In this document: positions 60,054 through 64,000 of the stretch, piece by piece
Layout of the letters: the number at the start of each line of letters is the position of its first letter
Position numbering within the stretch: the stretch's first letter is position 1
Origin: Streptomyces ardesiacus
GTDB lineage: Bacteria; Actinomycetota; Actinomycetes; Streptomycetales; Streptomycetaceae
Direction of reading: 5' to 3'
Assembly (NCBI RefSeq): GCF_003112575.1
Contig: NZ_BEWC01000010.1
Span: forward strand, 124,001-188,000
Length of the DNA: 64,000 nucleotides
Translations under genes and position numbers: made by a program
The notes under the pieces: generated by a model
Database searches by the model: none
The model's input: only the letters and a program-made list of their open reading frames with translations
What the model was told of the DNA's origin: nothing

Positions 60054-60962
60054 GTGAAGCTGGTGGTGTCGGAAGAGGTGCGGGAGGCGCTCGGCGCGCG
60101 TCGCCCGGTGGTGGCCCTGGAGTCCACGATCATCGCGCACGGCCTGCCGCGCCCGCGCAATCTCCTGGTCGCCCGGGAGCTGGAGGAGGCGGTGCGGCAG
60201 GAGGGCGCGGTACCGGCGACGATCGCCGTGCTGGACGGCCGGCCGCACGTCGGCCTGGACAAGGAGCAGCTGGAGCGGGTCGCCACCGAGGACGGCATCC
60301 GCAAGCTGGGCCACCGGGACCTGCCGCTCGCGGTGGCCCGTGCGGCGAGCGGGGCGACCACCGTGTCGGCGACCGCCCTGCTGGCGGCCCTGGCGGGCGT
60401 GAGGGTCTTCGCGACGGGCGGGCTGGGCGGTGTCCACCGGGAGTGGACGGTGACGCAGGACGAGTCGGCCGACCTGGGCCTGCTGGCCCGCACCCGGATC
60501 ACGGTCGTCTGCGCGGGCGTGAAGTCGATCCTGGACGTCCCGGCGACCCTGCAGCGGCTGGAGACGCTGGGCGTCGCGGTGGCCGGCTACCGCACGGACC
60601 GCTTCCCCGGCTTCTACCTGTCCGACTCGGGCCACCCGGTGGACTGGACCCTGGACGACCCCGAGCAGGTCGCGGCGGTCATGCGGGCGCAGGACACCCT
60701 GGACGGGCCGCCGTCCGCGCTCGTGGTCGCCAACCCCGTTCCCGAGGCGGAGCAGCTCGATCCCGCGCTCCACGCGCGCGTGCTCGCCGACGCGCTGCAC
60801 GCGTGCGAGGCGGAGGGGATCACCGGTCAGGCGGTCACACCGTTCCTCCTGGAACGCCTGGTGCGGCTCACCGACGGCGCCTCGCTGAACGCCAACCTGG
60901 CGGCGGTGCGGGGGAACGTGCGGCTGGCGGCCAGGATCGCGGCGGCCCGGGCCGGGGCATGA
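60054..60962 (+). CDS. psuG: Pseudouridine-5'-phosphate glycosidase
   Basis: A 302-aa PsuG that reversibly splits pseudouridine 5'-phosphate into uracil and ribose-5-phosphate. Likely catalytic residues are Glu23 (VVALESTIIAHGLP), Lys84 (GIRKLGHRDL) and Lys157 (VVCAGVKSILDVP). FATGGLGGVHRE and LVVANPVPE are family blocks. GTG start with GGGAGG 7 nt upstream. ATGA overlap with the kinase gene indicates a psuG-psuK operon for pseudouridine catabolism. Confidence 0.94.
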   Translation: MKLVVSEEVREALGARRPVVALESTIIAHGLPRPRNLLVARELEEAVRQEGAVPATIAVLDGRPHVGLDKEQLERVATEDGIRKLGHRDLPLAVARAASGATTVSATALLAALAGVRVFATGGLGGVHREWTVTQDESADLGLLARTRITVVCAGVKSILDVPATLQRLETLGVAVAGYRTDRFPGFYLSDSGHPVDWTLDDPEQVAAVMRAQDTLDGPPSALVVANPVPEAEQLDPALHARVLADALHACEAEGITGQAVTPFLLERLVRLTDGASLNANLAAVRGNVRLAARIAAARAGA

Positions 60963-61897
60963 GCACCGCCCCGGACGGTGCGCTGCTGGTCGTCGGGGAC
61001 GTGGTCACGGACGTCGTCGCCCGGCACCGGGGACCGCTGGCCGCGGGGACGGACACCGCAGCCTCGATCCGGCGGCTGCCCGGCGGGGCGGGGGCCAACG
61101 TGGCCTGCTGGGCGGCGTCCGCGGGCTGCGCGGACGTGCGGCTGCTGGGCAGGGTGGGCACCGACGCGTCGGCGTGGCACGAGCGGGAGCTGACGGCGTG
61201 CGGGGTGCGCCCGCTCCTCGTCGTCGACGCGGCGGCGCCGACGGGGACGGTGATCTGCCTCGTCGACACCGGGGACTCGGCCGAGCGGACGTTCCTGACG
61301 GACAGCGGGGCGTCGTTGCTGATCGGGCCGGACGACTGGTCGGACGCGCTGCTGGACGGCGTGGGCCGGCTGCACCTGTCGGGCTATCTGCTCTTCTCGG
61401 AGCCGGGCCGGGCCCTGGTGCCGGTCGTCCTGGCGGCGGCCCGCGCGCGGGGGGTGCCGGTCAGTCTTGACCCCGCGTCGGCCGGATTCCTCACCGAACT
61501 GGGCGTCGGCCGCTTCCTCGGCCTGGTCGAGGGCGTGGACGTGCTGCTGCCCAGCCGGGACGAGGCGTGTCTGCTCACCGGCCTGCCCGACGCGGCGGAC
61601 GCGGCCGCGAAGCTCAGCCGGCACGTTCCGCTGGTGGTGGCCAAGCAAGGGGCGCAGGGGGCACTGGTGGCGCGCTCCGGCACCGTGAGCGCACGGGTCC
61701 CCGCCGTGACGGCGTCGCCGCGGGACAGTACGGGCGCCGGTGACGCCTTCACCGGCGCCTTCCTCGCCGCACTGCTCGGCGGCGCGGAGCCCGAGGAGGC
61801 GGCGGCCGCCGGGTGCCGGGCGGGGGCCCGGGCGGTCGAAGGGGTGGGCGGGCGACCTCCGCGTACGGGGGCCGGCCGGCGCGCGGACGACGGGTAG
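60959..61897 (+). CDS. psuK: PfkB-family kinase, probable pseudouridine kinase
   Basis: A 312-aa ribokinase-fold kinase. The N-terminal GGAGANVACWAASAG motif and C-terminal PRDSTGAGDAFTGAFLAALLGG motif (Asp base) are intact, with VVAKQGAQGALV before it. It overlaps psuG by 4 nt, so the likely substrate is pseudouridine, phosphorylated for PsuG (inference from context; sequence alone would allow other nucleosides or sugars). The C-terminus ends in a basic Gly/Arg tail. It converges on the methyltransferase with a 6-bp gap. Confidence 0.87.
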   Translation: MSTAPDGALLVVGDVVTDVVARHRGPLAAGTDTAASIRRLPGGAGANVACWAASAGCADVRLLGRVGTDASAWHERELTACGVRPLLVVDAAAPTGTVICLVDTGDSAERTFLTDSGASLLIGPDDWSDALLDGVGRLHLSGYLLFSEPGRALVPVVLAAARARGVPVSLDPASAGFLTELGVGRFLGLVEGVDVLLPSRDEACLLTGLPDAADAAAKLSRHVPLVVAKQGAQGALVARSGTVSARVPAVTASPRDSTGAGDAFTGAFLAALLGGAEPEEAAAAGCRAGARAVEGVGGRPPRTGAGRRADDG

Positions 61898-61903
61898 CCG
61901 CGG

Positions 61904-62698
61904 TCACGCCTTGCGGCCCCACGCCGAGATCATCGGCGCCGTCGCGAGGTCCATGTCCCCGGACGCGACGTTCGCGAGGTGGCGGTCGATGTCGTCGTGG
62001 GAGGCCACCCCCGCGGAGACCAGCTCGTCGCGGATGTGCCGTACGGTCGCGGACTCCAGGGCGGCGCACGCGGGCGAGGCGACCGGGAAGTAGGCGTCGG
62101 CCTCCACCCGGCGCAGGCCGGCCTCCCTGAGCAGCCGGGGCAGCCGGCGGCCGTAGGACAGGTCGGCGCCGCGCTGGGAGAGCAGGTGGCGGAAGCCGTG
62201 CCGGAGCCTGTTCGCCAACTGCTGCTCGGGGCCGTGCTCGTCGGGGCAGAGCAGCGGCTGGAGCGCCGGGTCGGCGTCCTCGACCAGGAGGCGCCCTCCC
62301 GGCCGCAGGGCGCCGATCATGGACCGCAACGCGCGCTCCCGGTCGGGGATGTGGACGAGGACGAGGCGGGCGTGCACGAGGTCGAAGCCGTCCCCCGGGG
62401 GTTCCTCCGCGCCGACGTCGTGCACCCGGACCTCGACCGGAGGCCGCCCGGCCGGGGCGACCCGCGAGGTGTCGATGTCGGTCGCGAGGACCCTGCCGGT
62501 CGGTCCCACCCGCTTGGCCAGCCACGACACCACCGAGGTGCCTCCGGCCCCGACCTCCCAGCAGCGCCACCCGGGGCCGACGCCGAGGGCCTGGAGGTGG
62601 CGGAACGTGGTGGGGTCGAAGAGCGTGGCGAAGGCGTCGAAGCGCTCCGCAGCCTCGGCCCGGCCGTTGTCGAGGAGGTATCCGTCGGTTCGCGTCAT
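61904..62698 (-). CDS. SAM-dependent methyltransferase
   Basis: A 264-aa class I methyltransferase. Motif I is RCWEVGAGGTSVVSWLAKRVGPTGRVLATDID, the acidic motif II follows, then FDLVHARLVLVHIPDRERALRSM and LRPGGRLLVEDADP (motif post-I/III). The substrate is unknown. It starts at ATG MTRTDGYLLDNGRAEA. It lies 64 bp downstream of the uridine-kinase-like gene on the same strand; GATGAT 6 nt before the ATG is a weak possible -10. Confidence 0.87.
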   Translation of the reverse strand: MTRTDGYLLDNGRAEAAERFDAFATLFDPTTFRHLQALGVGPGWRCWEVGAGGTSVVSWLAKRVGPTGRVLATDIDTSRVAPAGRPPVEVRVHDVGAEEPPGDGFDLVHARLVLVHIPDRERALRSMIGALRPGGRLLVEDADPALQPLLCPDEHGPEQQLANRLRHGFRHLLSQRGADLSYGRRLPRLLREAGLRRVEADAYFPVASPACAALESATVRHIRDELVSAGVASHDDIDRHLANVASGDMDLATAPMISAWGRKA

Positions 62699-62762
62699 GC
62701 TGCGATCATCCCAGTTGTCCGGCTTGCCCGAAGGCGACGCTCCGGCGGCGGGGCCCCGCGGG

Positions 62763-63413
62763 TCAGCCGTTCCAGGCGGGCCGGCGCGGGTCGTCGGCGC
62801 GCACCAGGACGTCGGCGGTGCCGGACGGGTCGGTCTCCTCGTCGTAGCGCTCGAAGGCGGGCAGGGTCCAGTGCTCGGGCTCGGGGGTGCGGCGGCGCAG
62901 TGCGCCGGGGGTGAGGACGAGGTGGACGCTCAGGTCCAGGGGGAACCAGTGGCGCAGCAGGAAGGGACCGTGGAGCAGCAGCACGCCGCCGGGAGCCAGC
63001 CGGGCGTGCGGGCTGCGGGTGGCGCGGTCGGTGACCGGGTCCCGCAGGTCGGGCAGGACCCGCCCGTCGCCGCCGGGTCCGAGGGGGTCGAAGACCTCGC
63101 GCCACAGGGCACCGATGTCGTACCAGCCGTTGTAGTAGGACTCGACGTCCTGGTGCCCGTACTCCAGACGGAGCGAGGCGGGCCGAAGGAAGCCCTCCGT
63201 CCCCACCGCGAGGGAGGGCCGGCCACGTACCCGCAGTGCCTCACCGATCCGTTCGGCGAGGTCGCCGGGGCGGGCGGCCGGGGCGCCGTCGAGGGCGACG
63301 CGTGTCCAGGCACTGCCGTCGGCGGGTTCCAGGTCGAGCAGGCGCTCGGCGAGCCGGTCGCCGAGCCGGTCCCAGGTGATCGCTTCCAGTCGCACCCGCC
63401 CATGATGCGTCAC
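62763..63413 (-). CDS. Uridine-kinase-like protein with degenerate P-loop
   Basis: A 216-aa protein similar to streptomycete proteins annotated as uridine kinase. The expected nucleoside-kinase P-loop region reads RVALDGAPAARPGDLAERIGEAL, lacking the usual GKS/T. Later blocks look kinase-like (YYNGWYDIGALWREVFDPLG, GGVLLLHGPFLLRHWFPLDLSVHLVL). Activity is therefore uncertain. I report the GTG at 63413; a GTG at 63395 (VRLEAITWDRL) is equally possible, and neither has a clear ribosome binding site. Divergent from the DUF1772 gene. Confidence 0.72.
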   Translation of the reverse strand: MTHHGRVRLEAITWDRLGDRLAERLLDLEPADGSAWTRVALDGAPAARPGDLAERIGEALRVRGRPSLAVGTEGFLRPASLRLEYGHQDVESYYNGWYDIGALWREVFDPLGPGGDGRVLPDLRDPVTDRATRSPHARLAPGGVLLLHGPFLLRHWFPLDLSVHLVLTPGALRRRTPEPEHWTLPAFERYDEETDPSGTADVLVRADDPRRPAWNG

Positions 63414-63587
63414 CCGGCGGGCCGCCTGCCGAGCCCGGCGTGCGGACGGTCGCCGCCCGGCCTCCTGGACGCTCGCGCATGACTCCGCGGCGCTCGGCCA
63501 TGGTCACCGGGCCGGTGCGGAGGTTGACTTGGGGCGATCGGCGGCCGGGGGGCCGGCGGACGCGCGACGGGTGGGAGTGGGCAGGAC

Positions 63588-64000
63588 ATGACCGACGGAC
63601 CGTACTTCGTACTGACGGTGCTGGGTGTGCTCGGGACCGGTGTGACGGCGGGCGTCTTCTGCGCCTTCTCCACCTTCGTGATGCGGGGGCTCGCCGCGCT
63701 GCCGCCCGCGCAGGGCGTCGCCGCGATGAACGCGATCAACACGGCCGCGGTGCGGCCGGCCTTCATGTCGGTGTTCCTGGGGACGGCGGTGCTGTCCGCG
63801 GTGATCGCGGTGGTGACGGTGGTGCGGTGGCCCGAGGGGGCGGTGGAACTGCTGCTCGGCAGCGCGCTGTACCTGGTCGGGGCGTTCGGGGTCACGGCGG
63901 CGGCCAACGTGCCGCGCAACGCGGCGCTGCTCCGGCTGGACGCGGGCTCCGCGCAGGCGGCCGGAGGCTGGAGCGCGTACGTGCGGGAGTGGACGGCCTG
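63588..64000 (+). CDS. DUF1772 membrane protein (partial, cut by the window edge)
   Basis: The visible 137 codons begin MTDGPYFVLTVLGVLGTG and remain open at the window end. Three or four membrane helices are evident (YFVLTVLGVLGTGVTAGVFC, FMSVFLGTAVLSAVIAVVTVV, LLLGSALYLVGAFGVTAAANVP), and the FCAFSTFVMRGL and NVPRN segments fit DUF1772/anthrone-oxygenase-like proteins. The family is poorly characterised. AGGA lies almost against the ATG and GGGAG about 10 nt upstream. Confidence 0.82.
   Translation, partial: MTDGPYFVLTVLGVLGTGVTAGVFCAFSTFVMRGLAALPPAQGVAAMNAINTAAVRPAFMSVFLGTAVLSAVIAVVTVVRWPEGAVELLLGSALYLVGAFGVTAAANVPRNAALLRLDAGSAQAAGGWSAYVREWTA

Noticed and set aside
63410..63919. A 169-codon minus-strand frame near the right edge
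   Set aside because: It is antisense to a clear DUF1772 membrane protein and has a Ser/Thr/Pro-rich, non-domain composition.

Overview
The window is high-G+C chromosomal DNA with a strong actinobacterial gene style: GTG and TTG starts, 1-4 nt stop/start overlaps, and long spurious open frames opposite real genes. whiA, the mycothiol-type DinB protein, SufR/SufU, OpcA and an RbpA-type factor together point to Streptomyces. From memory, gene order closely follows the core-chromosome segment of S. coelicolor that carries the suf, pentose-phosphate, glycolytic and whiA clusters. I see no prophage, transposase, CRISPR array, tRNA or rRNA.

Layout. (1) 1-2.3 kb: a small hypothetical gene, dapD, and a TetR/SMR efflux pair with a likely operator. 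(2) 2.4-9.0 kb: a complete suf operon, sufR-B-D-Rieske-C-S-U-T, transcribed leftward from one SufR-type operator/promoter. (3) 9.1-16.2 kb: an AAC(3)-like acetyltransferase, an ABC exporter, the heme A and heme O synthases (ctaA, ctaB), a nucleotidyltransferase/amidohydrolase pair and a small conserved protein. (4) 16.6-23.2 kb: the oxidative pentose-phosphate operon tkt-tal-zwf-opcA-pgl. (5) 23.2-30 kb: a membrane protein, pgi, an RbpA-family factor, secG, tpiA, pgk and gap. (6) 30.2-38.6 kb: an exported M14 carboxypeptidase, then the whiA-yvcK-rapZ-uvrC cluster. (7) 39-49.2 kb: an HTH protein, a Tat-type Rieske lipoprotein, a LacI regulator with a sugar kinase, uvrA, a mycothiol-type protein, a metallo-beta-lactamase-fold hydrolase, aroQ and an S66 peptidase. 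(8) 49.2-54.5 kb: a cation/stress group made of a CaCA antiporter, TerC behind a yybP-ykoY (Mn2+) riboswitch, a TerD fusion protein and TerD. (9) 54.6-64 kb: uvrB, an MHYT sensor, an exported GDPD, ogt, a VOC protein, psuG-psuK, a methyltransferase, a uridine-kinase-like protein and a DUF1772 protein cut by the window edge.

How it works together. The segment joins Fe-S assembly, heme A synthesis for the terminal oxidase, and central carbon flux: NADPH and pentoses from zwf/opcA/pgl/tkt/tal, and triose-phosphate glycolysis from gap/pgk/tpiA with pgi. It also holds all three UvrABC excision genes. Many genes appear leaderless, with a -10 hexamer only 6-8 nt before the start codon. I used this to choose several starts. 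Most content is ordinary housekeeping. The least explained parts are the Ter/CaCA group with its riboswitch and its FtsK-like TerD fusion, a 32-bp perfect palindrome before lacI, and short repeat expansions in rapZ and in the aroQ intergenic region.
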